NCBI RefSeq assembly: GCF_009258225.1
Contig: NZ_CP043617.1
Span: 1,674,001-1,738,000 of the forward strand
DNA: 64,000 nt
From: Sulfurimonas lithotrophica
GTDB taxonomy: Bacteria > Campylobacterota > Campylobacteria > Campylobacterales > Sulfurimonadaceae
Direction of reading: 5' to 3'
This document shows positions 47,410 through 57,161 of this stretch, piece after piece. The notes under the pieces were generated by a model that saw only the letters and a list, made by a program, of their open reading frames with translations, did not search any database and was not told the origin of the DNA. Position 1 is the first letter of the stretch. Each line of letters starts with the position of its first letter. The position numbers and the translations under genes are program-made.

Positions 47410-48057
47410 ATGCCAGTCAGAAAACTAAAGAAAAGTTATATCTCATGTGTCGGTTATTTTAAAAGCTATAAAAACGATAGACAACAGGCTTTTGATTCTA
47501 TTCTTGAGAGAGAATGGTTCCTGTATTTTGAATTTGATAAGAATGTTGCTTCTTATGCAGAACAACCATATCATATGTACTATCAACTAAATGGTGTAAA
47601 AACTAGATACACCCCTGATATATTGGTAACTTATAGAGACGGCTCTCAAAAATTATTCGAAGTCAAATATCAAGATGAAATAGATTCTGATGAAGACCTA
47701 CAACATAAACTATTTATTCTAAAAAATGAAGTACCTAAACAAAAGCACCACCCTTTTGATGTTTTGACAGATGTAATATTAGATACCATCTATATGAAAA
47801 ACTGCGCATTTTTATATAAATATGCTTTTTTACAAGAAAATCAAGAGCTATCAGATAAAGTTGAAACAGCTATAAATAACTATGACACTTCAATCTCAGT
47901 TAATTCCCTGCTAGAAGATATAACAACAAATCAACAAGAGCAACTGATGATAATGCCATATGTTTGGAAGAAAGTATTTGACAATCCAACTCTCATAGAT
48001 ATGAATGAAAAAATAACTAAGCTATCTAAAATAAACTTAGGAGCTATAAATGAGTAA
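47410..48057 (+). CDS. tnsA: Tn7-like transposase endonuclease subunit TnsA
   Basis: This 215-aa protein has the TnsA nuclease pattern: SILEREWFLYFEFD (catalytic Glu region), then YTPDILVTYRDG and FEVKYQDE (the D and ExK elements). TnsA cuts the 5' ends of the element so that, with TnsB, it moves by cut-and-paste. It is shorter than Tn7 TnsA (273 aa). It overlaps the transposase gene by 8 bp and is the first gene of the tns operon. The ATG follows a TATAAT box by 7 bp. Confidence 0.9.
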   Translation: MPVRKLKKSYISCVGYFKSYKNDRQQAFDSILEREWFLYFEFDKNVASYAEQPYHMYYQLNGVKTRYTPDILVTYRDGSQKLFEVKYQDEIDSDEDLQHKLFILKNEVPKQKHHPFDVLTDVILDTIYMKNCAFLYKYAFLQENQELSDKVETAINNYDTSISVNSLLEDITTNQQEQLMIMPYVWKKVFDNPTLIDMNEKITKLSKINLGAINE

Positions 48058-49924
48058 ACTAAGTCTATCTATTGGCTCAAAAGTTTTCTACCAAAACAAA
48101 GAGTATGAAATAGTTAAAGCTATTGATTTTAAAACACTCTCCATACGTCCCCTCGATAACAAGTTTGAAATTATAGATGTAGCAATAAAAGACTTGTCTT
48201 CTAAGCCTGTAGAAGATAAGGTTCAACTAGACACTTTTACAGATGAAGAATGGAATGAGGCTAAAGAAAAGTATGAAGCTATTAAAGAGCTTGTGTTTAG
48301 AAAAAAAACTAGAAGTGAAGTTGAAAAAGTAGCTGAGCAACAAAAAGTTACGGCAAAGACAATATACTTGTGGATCAAGGACTATGAAACATCTGAAAAG
48401 GTAAGCTCTCTGATCTCAAATAAACACAAACGTGGTAAAAAAGGTAATCGTTTAGATCCACTTGTAAATAAGATCATTGAAGATGTAATTGAAGAGCTAT
48501 ATCTAACTAAACAAAGGATAGGCTTTTCAAAGATATATGACACGATTAAATCAGAGTGTAAAAAGTCCAATCTTACTCCACCAAACCATCAAACTGTTAG
48601 AAACAGAATAAAAGCAATTGATCCGAAGTTTGCTCTGAAAAAAAGGTTTAGTTCTAAAAAAGCAAATGAGGAGTATGGAAACTTTGAGGGTGAATACCCA
48701 GAGGGTGACTTTCCACTAGAGGTTTATCAGGTAGATCATACACCACTTGATATTATAGTTGTTGACCCTATCTTTAGAAAACCTATAGGCAGACCTTACT
48801 TAACACTTGCTATAGATATATATTCAAGGATGGTTGCCGGCTTTTATATCTCACTTCAAGCACCAGGGTACTTTAGTGTAAGTCAGTGTTTATACAATGC
48901 CTTTTTACCTAAAGATGACTTTCTAAAAAAGCAAGGCATAAAAGGTGAATGGGAGATTTATGGAATTCCTTCAAAATATGCAGTGGACAATGGTAAGGAC
49001 CTGATTGGGCTTGACATGCAGCGAGTTTGTGATGAACTTGGAATGTCAATGACAAGACGTCCAGTTGGACGCCCTCAATACGGTGCACATGTCGAGCGTG
49101 TATTAGGAACTATCAATAAAAAGATACATGACTTGCCAGGTTCTACTAAATCTAATATTGTCGATAAAGGTGAGTATGACTCTGTAAAAAATGCAACTTT
49201 TACCTTGGATGAAATAACTAAGTGGGTTACAGAATTCATTGTAAATGTATATCACAATAGAATTCATCATGGCATTGGTATGACACCAAAGCAAAAATAT
49301 AAAATAGGTATATTTGGAGATGATGAAAACCCAGGAACGGGAATACCACCTATCATTGAAAATCCTGAATCTATAAGAATTGCCTTGCTGCCAACTTATT
49401 ATAGAACTACTCAAAAGAACGGTATTACTTTAGATGGGATTACTTACTATTCAGATGTATTAAGAACCTGGATTAATAAGACTGATGAGAAAGGTAATAA
49501 ACTAAAGTTTAAAGTTAAAAGAGACCCACTTAACATACAAAAGTTATATTTCTTTGATCCTGAAATAAAAGAGTATTTTGAGCTCAACTACAGAAAACTA
49601 CATGCACCTAAAATGACACTCTGGGATATGCTTGTAGCTAAAAGATACCTCAAAGAAAAAAATATCAAAGATTATAATGAAGATGATATCTTTGATGCAT
49701 ATGACAGGCTTACAGAGATTGAAAAAGAAGCTAAAGAGAAAACTAAAAAACATAAGCTTAGAAAAAGTAAGTCTCATAAAATGGTAGACATTGAAATGAA
49801 AAAAGAAGCTGCCAAAGAAAATGAACCTACAGAAACTATAAAAGAGACAGTAGTGAAAAAGGAAGATAATAAATCTAGCGACCTATTTGCTAACATTAAA
49901 CTCTTTAATGTGAAAGAAAAATAA
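48050..49924 (+). CDS. tnsB: DDE transposase, TniA/TnsB-like
   Basis: This 624-aa protein has N-terminal helix-turn-helix regions (QQKVTAKTIYLWIKDYE). The DDE catalytic core has Asp in YQVDHTPLDIIVV, Asp in KYAVDNGKDLIG and Glu in QYGAHVERVLGTINKK. A beta-barrel and a Lys-rich tail that may contact the ATPase follow. It binds the terminal repeats and joins the 3' ends to target DNA. Its size is between TniA (559 aa) and TnsB of Tn7 (702 aa). It overlaps tnsA by 8 bp and the ATPase gene by 1 bp. Confidence 0.95.
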   Translation: MSKLSLSIGSKVFYQNKEYEIVKAIDFKTLSIRPLDNKFEIIDVAIKDLSSKPVEDKVQLDTFTDEEWNEAKEKYEAIKELVFRKKTRSEVEKVAEQQKVTAKTIYLWIKDYETSEKVSSLISNKHKRGKKGNRLDPLVNKIIEDVIEELYLTKQRIGFSKIYDTIKSECKKSNLTPPNHQTVRNRIKAIDPKFALKKRFSSKKANEEYGNFEGEYPEGDFPLEVYQVDHTPLDIIVVDPIFRKPIGRPYLTLAIDIYSRMVAGFYISLQAPGYFSVSQCLYNAFLPKDDFLKKQGIKGEWEIYGIPSKYAVDNGKDLIGLDMQRVCDELGMSMTRRPVGRPQYGAHVERVLGTINKKIHDLPGSTKSNIVDKGEYDSVKNATFTLDEITKWVTEFIVNVYHNRIHHGIGMTPKQKYKIGIFGDDENPGTGIPPIIENPESIRIALLPTYYRTTQKNGITLDGITYYSDVLRTWINKTDEKGNKLKFKVKRDPLNIQKLYFFDPEIKEYFELNYRKLHAPKMTLWDMLVAKRYLKEKNIKDYNEDDIFDAYDRLTEIEKEAKEKTKKHKLRKSKSHKMVDIEMKKEAAKENEPTETIKETVVKKEDNKSSDLFANIKLFNVKEK

Positions 49925-50865
49925 TGAGCATCGAACTATCTGCAAAGACTCAAAAAGTGCTTACAAAATCTGATGAAGAGCGTATAGAGTATATAGAACA
50001 AGAGTACTGGATAGATTATCCTATAGCCGAACGTATACTTGAAAAGTTAGAAAAGCTATATAAATATGGGCCTGGTAAAACAAGAACAATAAGTATGTTG
50101 CTAGTTGGTGGTTCAAACAATGGTAAGACTACTCTTCTTCAAGAGTTTATAGACAAGCACCCTCCTTATGACTACAACCTAGAAGGTGAAAAACCAAACT
50201 GGGTAACTGATGAATATTTTGAGAGGTATACAGGTATAGGCATACCAGTATTGTCAATAATAGCACCTAGAAGTCCAAGTGAAACTAGACTTTACAGCAT
50301 AATATTACAAAAACTAAATGTTCCTTTTAAATCAAAAGACACAGTTGACATAAAAGGCGGTTTGGTAAATTACTATCTAAAAGCTTTAAATGTACAAGTA
50401 TTGGTGATAGATGAGATACATAATATTTTAAAAGGTCCTACAGTTAAACAACTGCAAATTATGAGCACTATTAGAGATTTAAGCACTGAGCTAAAAATAC
50501 CTATAGTGTTAGCAGGCGTAAAGGATGCCTTACGTGCAGTAGGTACAGAAGAGCAAATAAGTAGTCGCTATAGACCTGAGTATTTAACTAAATGGAAAAT
50601 GAATGAAGACTATATCAATTTATTGGCTACCATAGTAAGCAGATTACCTTTAAAAAAAGAGTCTACAATTTTAAACGAAGATGATGCAAAAAAAATTTTA
50701 GAAATGAGTAAGGGATATATAGGTGAAATTGTCAACATTGTAAAGTCTGCAGCTATATATGCTATAGAAACTGGAAGTGAAAGAGTCACTATAAAGGAGA
50801 TAAAAGAGTGTGACTTTAATACACTAGAAAATGTTGATAAATCAACAGAGCTAAAAGACGTATGA
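49924..50865 (+). CDS. tnsC: Transposition AAA+ ATPase, TniB/TnsC-like
   Basis: This 313-aa protein has Walker A LVGGSNNGKTTLLQEF and Walker B VLVIDEIHNILKGP, with a sensor region IPIVLAGVKDALRAV. The SNNGKT form and short length match TniB of Tn5053 rather than TnsC of Tn7 (555 aa). It passes target choice from TniQ to the transposase. It overlaps tniQ by 4 bp. Confidence 0.94.
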   Translation: MSIELSAKTQKVLTKSDEERIEYIEQEYWIDYPIAERILEKLEKLYKYGPGKTRTISMLLVGGSNNGKTTLLQEFIDKHPPYDYNLEGEKPNWVTDEYFERYTGIGIPVLSIIAPRSPSETRLYSIILQKLNVPFKSKDTVDIKGGLVNYYLKALNVQVLVIDEIHNILKGPTVKQLQIMSTIRDLSTELKIPIVLAGVKDALRAVGTEEQISSRYRPEYLTKWKMNEDYINLLATIVSRLPLKKESTILNEDDAKKILEMSKGYIGEIVNIVKSAAIYAIETGSERVTIKEIKECDFNTLENVDKSTELKDV

Positions 50866-51986
50866 TAAAGAAACTGAACAACCCGGTTTTAAAACAAAAA
50901 AACTTTTTAATTATTCCTATACCATTTGAAGATGAGACATTAACTTCTTGGTTAGTACGTACTGCATATGCACATAAAACACACCCTCATACCTTTGTAA
51001 ATCAGTATTTAGACTTTAGACACTATTCATTTTTTACTACAGAACCTGATATCACTCTAGATGAACATATGATCAAAACTATAGAACAAAAGACAAATAA
51101 TAAAATTGATATAAAGAAGCTGATGTTGAAAACATACTCTGGATATCTACAAGAAAACATATTTGACAATCCTAATATGTTCCTATCTAAAATGAAATTT
51201 TGTCCTGTATGTTTGAGAGAAAATAAAGTCCCTTACTTTAGAAAGACTTGGCGTATAGCTTTTTATAACATCTGCCATAAGCATAAATGTCATATGTATG
51301 AAGAATGCCTTGAATGTAAATCTAAACTAGACATATCTAGTATGTATACAAATAAACTTACTTATGAGTTTTGTCATAAATGTGGTTTTGATCTTAAAAA
51401 AGCTAGAAGACTACCTTTACATCGAAAATATAAATCAACCATAGTTTATCAAAACAAGATACTTAATGTAGTCAAAAATGGGTATATACAACTTGATGAT
51501 AAACCTATCTATTCGTTTTTATTTTTCAAAGTCTTTGCTAAGCTTTCAAAACTTATACTATTAGATTCAAAACATAAGTTCATAGATAAACATCCACTAT
51601 ACAAAATAGTAAAACACTCCACACAAAGCAATACAAACCATCCTATTAACAAAAGAGTAAACTCTAGAGGACAATCAGCTCTATATGGGCTTATAATGTA
51701 TATATTTGACAACTATCCTTGTAACCTAAAAGAATATATCATCGAAAACAAGCTGACCCATTACGATATGACTGATGAAATGAAGTATGTTCCATTTTGG
51801 TACGACAACATTGTAAATAAAATAACACCTAGATATATTCCACATAGTATGACAGTAACAAAAGAAGAAGTTAAAGCTGCAAAAAAACATTTAAAATCAA
51901 TAGGGAAAGAGATTAACAAAGCAAACTTAACAAAACTACTAGGATGTAATTTTTATAGTATTTATAATGGATTAAAAAGCTATTAA
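50862..51986 (+). CDS. tniQ: Target-site selector TniQ (TnsD-like)
   Basis: This 374-aa protein starts IPIPFEDETLTSWLVRTAY, the TniQ hallmark. Zinc-finger residues follow: FCPVCL, HKHKCHMYEECLECKSKL and FCHKCGFDL. The C-terminal part has a helix-turn-helix-like KEVNKANLTKLL-type region and would bind target DNA. It is shorter than TnsD of Tn7 (508 aa) but longer at the C-terminus than minimal TniQ forms. It is the last gene of the operon and converges with the nuclease gene after 17 bp. The likely target is the 3' end of argJ (inferred from the insertion site). Confidence 0.92.
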   Translation: MIKKLNNPVLKQKNFLIIPIPFEDETLTSWLVRTAYAHKTHPHTFVNQYLDFRHYSFFTTEPDITLDEHMIKTIEQKTNNKIDIKKLMLKTYSGYLQENIFDNPNMFLSKMKFCPVCLRENKVPYFRKTWRIAFYNICHKHKCHMYEECLECKSKLDISSMYTNKLTYEFCHKCGFDLKKARRLPLHRKYKSTIVYQNKILNVVKNGYIQLDDKPIYSFLFFKVFAKLSKLILLDSKHKFIDKHPLYKIVKHSTQSNTNHPINKRVNSRGQSALYGLIMYIFDNYPCNLKEYIIENKLTHYDMTDEMKYVPFWYDNIVNKITPRYIPHSMTVTKEEVKAAKKHLKSIGKEINKANLTKLLGCNFYSIYNGLKSY

Positions 51987-52003
51987 CATATACCTAATTG
52001 TTA

Positions 52004-53056
52004 TTATGTTTTCTTTTTATTAGAGGACTGCTTTGACTTTACAGAAGCTGATTCTGAATTTAGATACAATTTAATAGCCTCTTTGTCTAAACTTACATTT
52101 AAATCATCTATTTCTGTGAAATCACAATATACTTTTTCATCTGTTTTACTTCCATCATATACCACTAGTACACCTTTTTTAGACTCAGTATTATTATTTA
52201 AATATATATTTAATTGCTTGAAAGCATTGCAAAGAGTATCCAGTTTGTAAGTTGTATTATTTCCTTTGTTATTTATAGATTCACCAGTCCATTTAACTTC
52301 AAATAAATACAGTTCATTACTATCATAATCAACAGCACATATATCTAAACTATCATTAGTTCTGTTATTTGATACTTCACTAAATACTTTTGCATCTATT
52401 ACATTTAACATTAAATAAGAAACTAAACTCTTATGGAAAAACTTTTCTGGTTTATTTAAAAGAATTCTATCATTTTTATTATGCCAATAATTGACTTTTT
52501 TTTCATCTAATACTTCAGAGGAAAAATGGTTATTAATTAAACGCTTATAATCTTTTATATTCAAAGCATATTTATCTTTTTTTCTACCCAATTTAAATAT
52601 ATCATTAATATTATTAAAGATTGTCATCCTTTTCGAATTATGAAATATTTCAATTTGATAATTATCAATAATAATAAATAATTTATTAGAAAATTCTTCT
52701 TTTTCAGACACCTCATATATTAAATCATCATCCAATATATTTTCTACTTTTTCTTTATCACTTAAAGTTATATTTCCATGAAAATCAATAATAAATTTAT
52801 TGTGCATTTTTTTAATGTATAAATCAAAAAAATCATCAAATATATTATACGTAAAATTTTTTACTTCTGACTCATTAACTAAAATTAGAATAGCTCTCTT
52901 TTTTTCAATATCTTTATAACTTTCACTAGTAAAAAGTTCTTTAAGGTTAACTAGAAATTCTATTATTTGTACAGGTGAATAAGTTGTATTAAAATTTTTT
53001 GATATTTTATTTGAAGGACTTTCCAATATCTTTTTTAACCTATGACTATCAAGCAT
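52004..53056 (-). CDS. PD-(D/E)xK nuclease effector of an ABC-3C-like system
   Basis: This 350-aa protein has an unrecognised N-terminal region. Its C-terminal part contains a nuclease-like core: KFFHKSLVSYLML (possible first Glu/helix position), then SLDICAVDYDSNELYLFEVKW, with Asp followed by E-V-K. A Lys/Ser-rich tail ends it. It overlaps the middle-component gene by 8 bp as the last gene of the ATPase-middle-nuclease trio. The DNA-cutting role is inferred from the motif and position. Confidence 0.65.
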   Translation of the reverse strand: MLDSHRLKKILESPSNKISKNFNTTYSPVQIIEFLVNLKELFTSESYKDIEKKRAILILVNESEVKNFTYNIFDDFFDLYIKKMHNKFIIDFHGNITLSDKEKVENILDDDLIYEVSEKEEFSNKLFIIIDNYQIEIFHNSKRMTIFNNINDIFKLGRKKDKYALNIKDYKRLINNHFSSEVLDEKKVNYWHNKNDRILLNKPEKFFHKSLVSYLMLNVIDAKVFSEVSNNRTNDSLDICAVDYDSNELYLFEVKWTGESINNKGNNTTYKLDTLCNAFKQLNIYLNNNTESKKGVLVVYDGSKTDEKVYCDFTEIDDLNVSLDKEAIKLYLNSESASVKSKQSSNKKKT

Positions 53057-53723
53057 ATTTATCGTCCTTTGTCTCTAAATACTTTGAATAATAAAACTCA
53101 AACATAGTCAATACAATCATTTCAAATAAGTACTCTTGTGTGAAATCTTTATCGGCATACTCTCTAATACATATATCTATAAGCTCTTTTGTTTGAGGAA
53201 ATTTTTCAATATCAATTAATTCAATCTTATTTTCAGTATTTCTAGCAGACAAAAAAGTTGGGTCTTGATAAACTAGTTTTACAATACCATCTAGATTATC
53301 GAAATACTTTAGTTTAACTGTATACAATATTGAAACCTTACATATTATATTGAACCAGGTATATTTTTCTTTCTGATATTTATATTGAACTAAATCACTT
53401 ACTAATTTTTTGCCTAAATCTGTTATTTTATAATTTATATAACTAATATTGTCTTTTATTTCATGTTTTTCAAAATCTATAATATCTATTAATCCAAACA
53501 TACTTAATTGATCTAATATATTCTGAAGTTCACTTGAAAAAGGTCCTCTATGATATGTTATAAATTCACATATTGCTAAACTTATTTTTTTTATTGGTAA
53601 TAATATATTTGCCAAATAAACTATTTTTTGAATACTTATCTTCGAAGCTTTAAAATCTTTTTCTTGTTCATCTAAAGCATATAGTACAAATAATACTTCA
53701 TTAGCTTTTTCATAGTTAATCAT
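53049..53723 (-). CDS. ABC-3C-type middle component (winged-helix-like)
   Basis: This 224-aa protein has ISIQKIVYLANILLP and YHRGPFSSELQNILDQL followed by FGLIDI. This pattern is shared by the small winged-helix-like middle components of ABC-3C systems and is also seen in Panacea-like antitoxins. It overlaps the ATPase gene by 8 bp and the nuclease gene by 8 bp. It probably bridges the ATPase to the effector; the exact MC subfamily is not assigned. Confidence 0.6.
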   Translation of the reverse strand: MINYEKANEVLFVLYALDEQEKDFKASKISIQKIVYLANILLPIKKISLAICEFITYHRGPFSSELQNILDQLSMFGLIDIIDFEKHEIKDNISYINYKITDLGKKLVSDLVQYKYQKEKYTWFNIICKVSILYTVKLKYFDNLDGIVKLVYQDPTFLSARNTENKIELIDIEKFPQTKELIDICIREYADKDFTQEYLFEMIVLTMFEFYYSKYLETKDDKYA

Positions 53724-55716
53724 TATTTGACTTTATTATGGAGTTAATTTTATTTTCTAACTCTATTTTCATAGGTTCTGTATTATCCATTAATTTTATA
53801 AAACTATATGTATTTTCTTCCGTAGCATATTTTTTTAAGAAATAAGGGTCATGTAAATTTGTTACAACTGTCAATGAAGATTGTATTTTGTTTGATAATT
53901 CATATATTGTTTTAGCTAAAGAGTCTATATTTAAATAGTCAAATGAACCTTCACTAGTCTCTAAAATAAAAAAAGATTCTATGTTATACTTTTTTTCTAA
54001 ATATTCTAGAAGTGATAATCTAAAAATATATTCAGTAATCAATCTTTCAGATGTACTTAGTGACTTTGCATCATTCTTTACAATTTTTTCAAGTACTGGT
54101 AATATTTTTGATAGTTCTACGAATTTATTATGTGCTAGTGATTGCCCAAGTACATCTGTTTTAGTAATACCGTCAATAACAAATACAACATCTTTATTTT
54201 CAAAATAAACTTTTGTGTTATTATTTAATATTTCCAAGAACTCATCTAGTTCACTTTTATAATTGTCACCAATATCTTTATAATACTGTTCCAAATTTTT
54301 CTCTAATATTTTTAATTCTTTATCTAGTTTTTTTATATTTGATTCTCTTTCATTAATTTCATTTTTTAGAGTTTTCATTCTAGAAACTTCAGTCATATAT
54401 TCTAGATTATTATATATATCGCTATTATTTTGCTCATATTCAAGTTTTATAAGTTTTTCACTTATTAATTCCTCTTTTATATTTTCTATAGTTTCAGAAG
54501 CACTATTAATACTTTCTTTTAAAACTTCTAGTTCTCTTTTAATTTTATCTTTAATATTTTTTTGATTAATTAAATTATCATAACTATAATCTACTTTGCT
54601 TTTTAAACTATTTAACTCATCCAATTTATCTTTAGAAAACTCTTTTCCATTTTTTAAAAGTTCTATTTCTTTGTCACACATTGGACAATGTGATGCTTTC
54701 TTAATACCATTCAATCTAATTACAGTAGATGTCCCAATACGATTTGTACAAAAAGAACATATTTTATAGTTATCTAGCTTATGATAAAAATGTAAATATT
54801 TGTTATATGTACCTTTATAGAATTTTGATTCTAATTTAAGTATTTCAGATTGTAAATTTTCATATTCTTCTTGAATTGAAAAAAATGTTTTTTGTTCTCT
54901 ATTATGTTTTGAAGAAACTTTCTCATATCCCTCTTTTAGTGTCTTAATATTATCCTCTTCTTTTTTCAACTTGATTTCTAAAAATTTAAGTTTTTTTGGA
55001 TCATATATATTTACGTTTTCTTTATTTGCTATCTTACTTATATTGTCATTAATTTTATCAAGTGTCTTTTTAATACTAGCATTGTGATGCTGTTCTTGCC
55101 TTTTTTCTGAATCTTTCTTTTTTATATCTAGTGTAATATTATTAAATTTTTGTTCATCACAATCGAAAAACATTAAAAACAACTTATTTTGTATGCTTTC
55201 ATTCCATAATAAAAAATCATCTTGTTCTTCTAGTACTAAAAACTCTTTCATTAAAAATACAAAGTTATCAAAGGATATACAAGATAGTTTTTCAACTTCA
55301 TTTTTATAAAAACTATTTAAATCATTTTCTTCTACATTATCATTATTTAATTTTAAATTAATAATTTTATTAGTTCTTATTTCTCTCTTAATTTCGATTA
55401 ATGAGTTAAAAAGTTTAAAATGAATCTCAACAGTGTTATTTTCTTCTTTTTTCATTCTAGATAAGAATTTTTTATTACTAATAGAAATTTCTTTATTATT
55501 CTTATTATTAGCAAATTCAAATTTATTATTATATTCACCTACTATAGCATATAACAGTAATTCTATAGTAGTAGTCTTTCCTATACTATTTTTACCTATT
55601 AATATATTTAAAGAATTTTCTAAAGATAAATCCAACTCTGTATTTGATGCAAACAAAGAATAAAAGTATCTAGACACCTTAAAAGATATTATTTTTGGAA
55701 GATTTATTGAACTCAA
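53716..55716 (-). CDS. Rad50/SMC-like ABC ATPase of an ABC-3C-like system
   Basis: This 666-aa ATPase has Walker A ILIGKNSIGKTTTIEL, a long coiled coil (about 200-530) with a zinc hook (CSFC ... HCPMC), a signature-like STSERLITEYIFR and a Walker-B-like FFILETSEGSFD. The ETSEGSFD form resembles the variant seen in conflict-system SMC ATPases. The start is TTG 55716 with AAGGTT upstream. It sits 54 bp after the methyltransferase gene and overlaps the middle component by 8 bp. It likely senses or tracks foreign DNA and triggers the nuclease. Confidence 0.8.
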   Translation of the reverse strand: MSSINLPKIISFKVSRYFYSLFASNTELDLSLENSLNILIGKNSIGKTTTIELLLYAIVGEYNNKFEFANNKNNKEISISNKKFLSRMKKEENNTVEIHFKLFNSLIEIKREIRTNKIINLKLNNDNVEENDLNSFYKNEVEKLSCISFDNFVFLMKEFLVLEEQDDFLLWNESIQNKLFLMFFDCDEQKFNNITLDIKKKDSEKRQEQHHNASIKKTLDKINDNISKIANKENVNIYDPKKLKFLEIKLKKEEDNIKTLKEGYEKVSSKHNREQKTFFSIQEEYENLQSEILKLESKFYKGTYNKYLHFYHKLDNYKICSFCTNRIGTSTVIRLNGIKKASHCPMCDKEIELLKNGKEFSKDKLDELNSLKSKVDYSYDNLINQKNIKDKIKRELEVLKESINSASETIENIKEELISEKLIKLEYEQNNSDIYNNLEYMTEVSRMKTLKNEINERESNIKKLDKELKILEKNLEQYYKDIGDNYKSELDEFLEILNNNTKVYFENKDVVFVIDGITKTDVLGQSLAHNKFVELSKILPVLEKIVKNDAKSLSTSERLITEYIFRLSLLEYLEKKYNIESFFILETSEGSFDYLNIDSLAKTIYELSNKIQSSLTVVTNLHDPYFLKKYATEENTYSFIKLMDNTEPMKIELENKINSIIKSNND

Positions 55717-55770
55717 TTAAATTTAACCTTTTTTATTATTTAGAATTAACTTTACAAAAATAAGGCTTAA

Positions 55771-57066
55771 TTATTTTTTAATTACTATTACACTTTCTCG
55801 AAGTTTGCCAACTTCTTTTTGTTGTGCACTTGGAGATATTTCTCTTGCAATTCTTATTTCTTCAATTTTAAATCCATGCAGTTTTGCAATCTCAGCTATT
55901 ATTTTATCAACTTCTATTAAAACACCATAATAAGAAGAATTTGCAACATTAAAATATATTTTTCCATAATTAGTTAACTTCTTGCTAAGGTTATAAAATA
56001 AAATATTCATATCTTCAAAATATCCTATAATCATATTCAATAAATTTCTATTCCAAAACTTATTTTTATGTTTATTTATTTCATCAACAACATTTGTCAA
56101 AATATCAATTTTTAAAGGTGTTAAATCATCATATGCAACTTGAACATGAGATCTCAAAGTACTTTTTCTTAATTTTTTTAACGAATCATAATCCTTAATT
56201 AAATCAAGCATCCATAGTTCTATCATATATATATCTGTATAATCTCTTGTATTTAGATATGGTGGAGATGTTATAACTAAATCAACACTATTATCTTTAA
56301 GAGTAGCTATAGACTTTCGTATATCACCATAATAACAATTTTGTTTATTACTTACCAACTCATTTTTAGTTAACTCATTTAACTTTTTTATATCATTTAA
56401 AATTGTTATATTTAACTTTTCATAAAATTCAAATAATAAGTCTTCTTTTTTTAAATCTAAATCTTTCCAATCTCTTTTATAACTTAAACATTTTCCATTT
56501 CTATATACATTACTATATTTTAGTAATAGTGAAGCACATGCGATTTCAAAAATATTTTTATATTTAGAATCTTTTACAAATGAAATAGCATATTTTATTT
56601 TCATAAATGTATCAAAAATATCTTTATTAAACATCCATTTTTTTAATTGATCACCTTCTACTATAGTTTTATATTTTGGTATACTCAATTTTTCATAAAC
56701 TAATGTCATTGATATAGCTGAGTCTTCAATAATATCTTTAACTAACTTACTACTTCTAATAAATGCCTTAGTTGTGTATCTTGTCTCCATTTTAGTTGTA
56801 GCAAGCTTATGCATAAATGGATTAACTTCAAAAGAAGTACAAGCTATCTTTTTTTTCTGTAACTCTAATGGTGTTGTACCACTTCCAGCAAAAGGTTCTA
56901 AACAATGTAGTGGAGTATAATTCAACTCATTTAAAATACTTTCTATAAATTCTTTTGAATAACCTTCTACAAATGAATACCACTGATGTATATATTCACT
57001 TTTATTTTTGTTAAACTGCATCAAGCCTTTATATTCACTCGAATAATCAACTATATTATAATCCAT
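55771..57066 (-). CDS. DNA amino-methyltransferase (SPPY type)
   Basis: I chose the ATG at 57066, with AAAGGT upstream; an in-frame TTG at 57081 is weaker. The 431-aa protein has motif I LEPFAGSGTTPLEL in its N-terminal part and motif IV LVITSPPYLNTRDYTD later. It should methylate an exocyclic amino group (N4-cytosine or N6-adenine). Because motif I comes before IV, it is not of the beta class. It precedes the ATPase trio in the same direction, so it could protect self DNA from the nuclease. No separate specificity subunit is seen. Confidence 0.85.
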   Translation of the reverse strand: MDYNIVDYSSEYKGLMQFNKNKSEYIHQWYSFVEGYSKEFIESILNELNYTPLHCLEPFAGSGTTPLELQKKKIACTSFEVNPFMHKLATTKMETRYTTKAFIRSSKLVKDIIEDSAISMTLVYEKLSIPKYKTIVEGDQLKKWMFNKDIFDTFMKIKYAISFVKDSKYKNIFEIACASLLLKYSNVYRNGKCLSYKRDWKDLDLKKEDLLFEFYEKLNITILNDIKKLNELTKNELVSNKQNCYYGDIRKSIATLKDNSVDLVITSPPYLNTRDYTDIYMIELWMLDLIKDYDSLKKLRKSTLRSHVQVAYDDLTPLKIDILTNVVDEINKHKNKFWNRNLLNMIIGYFEDMNILFYNLSKKLTNYGKIYFNVANSSYYGVLIEVDKIIAEIAKLHGFKIEEIRIAREISPSAQQKEVGKLRESVIVIKK

Positions 57067-57161
57067 TAATTTACCTTTCAAACATAAGCATTATAAATAT
57101 CATAAACTAAAATAATCCTGAAGATGCATTTATATTCTTAAATTAAGTATGTAGTAGATTA

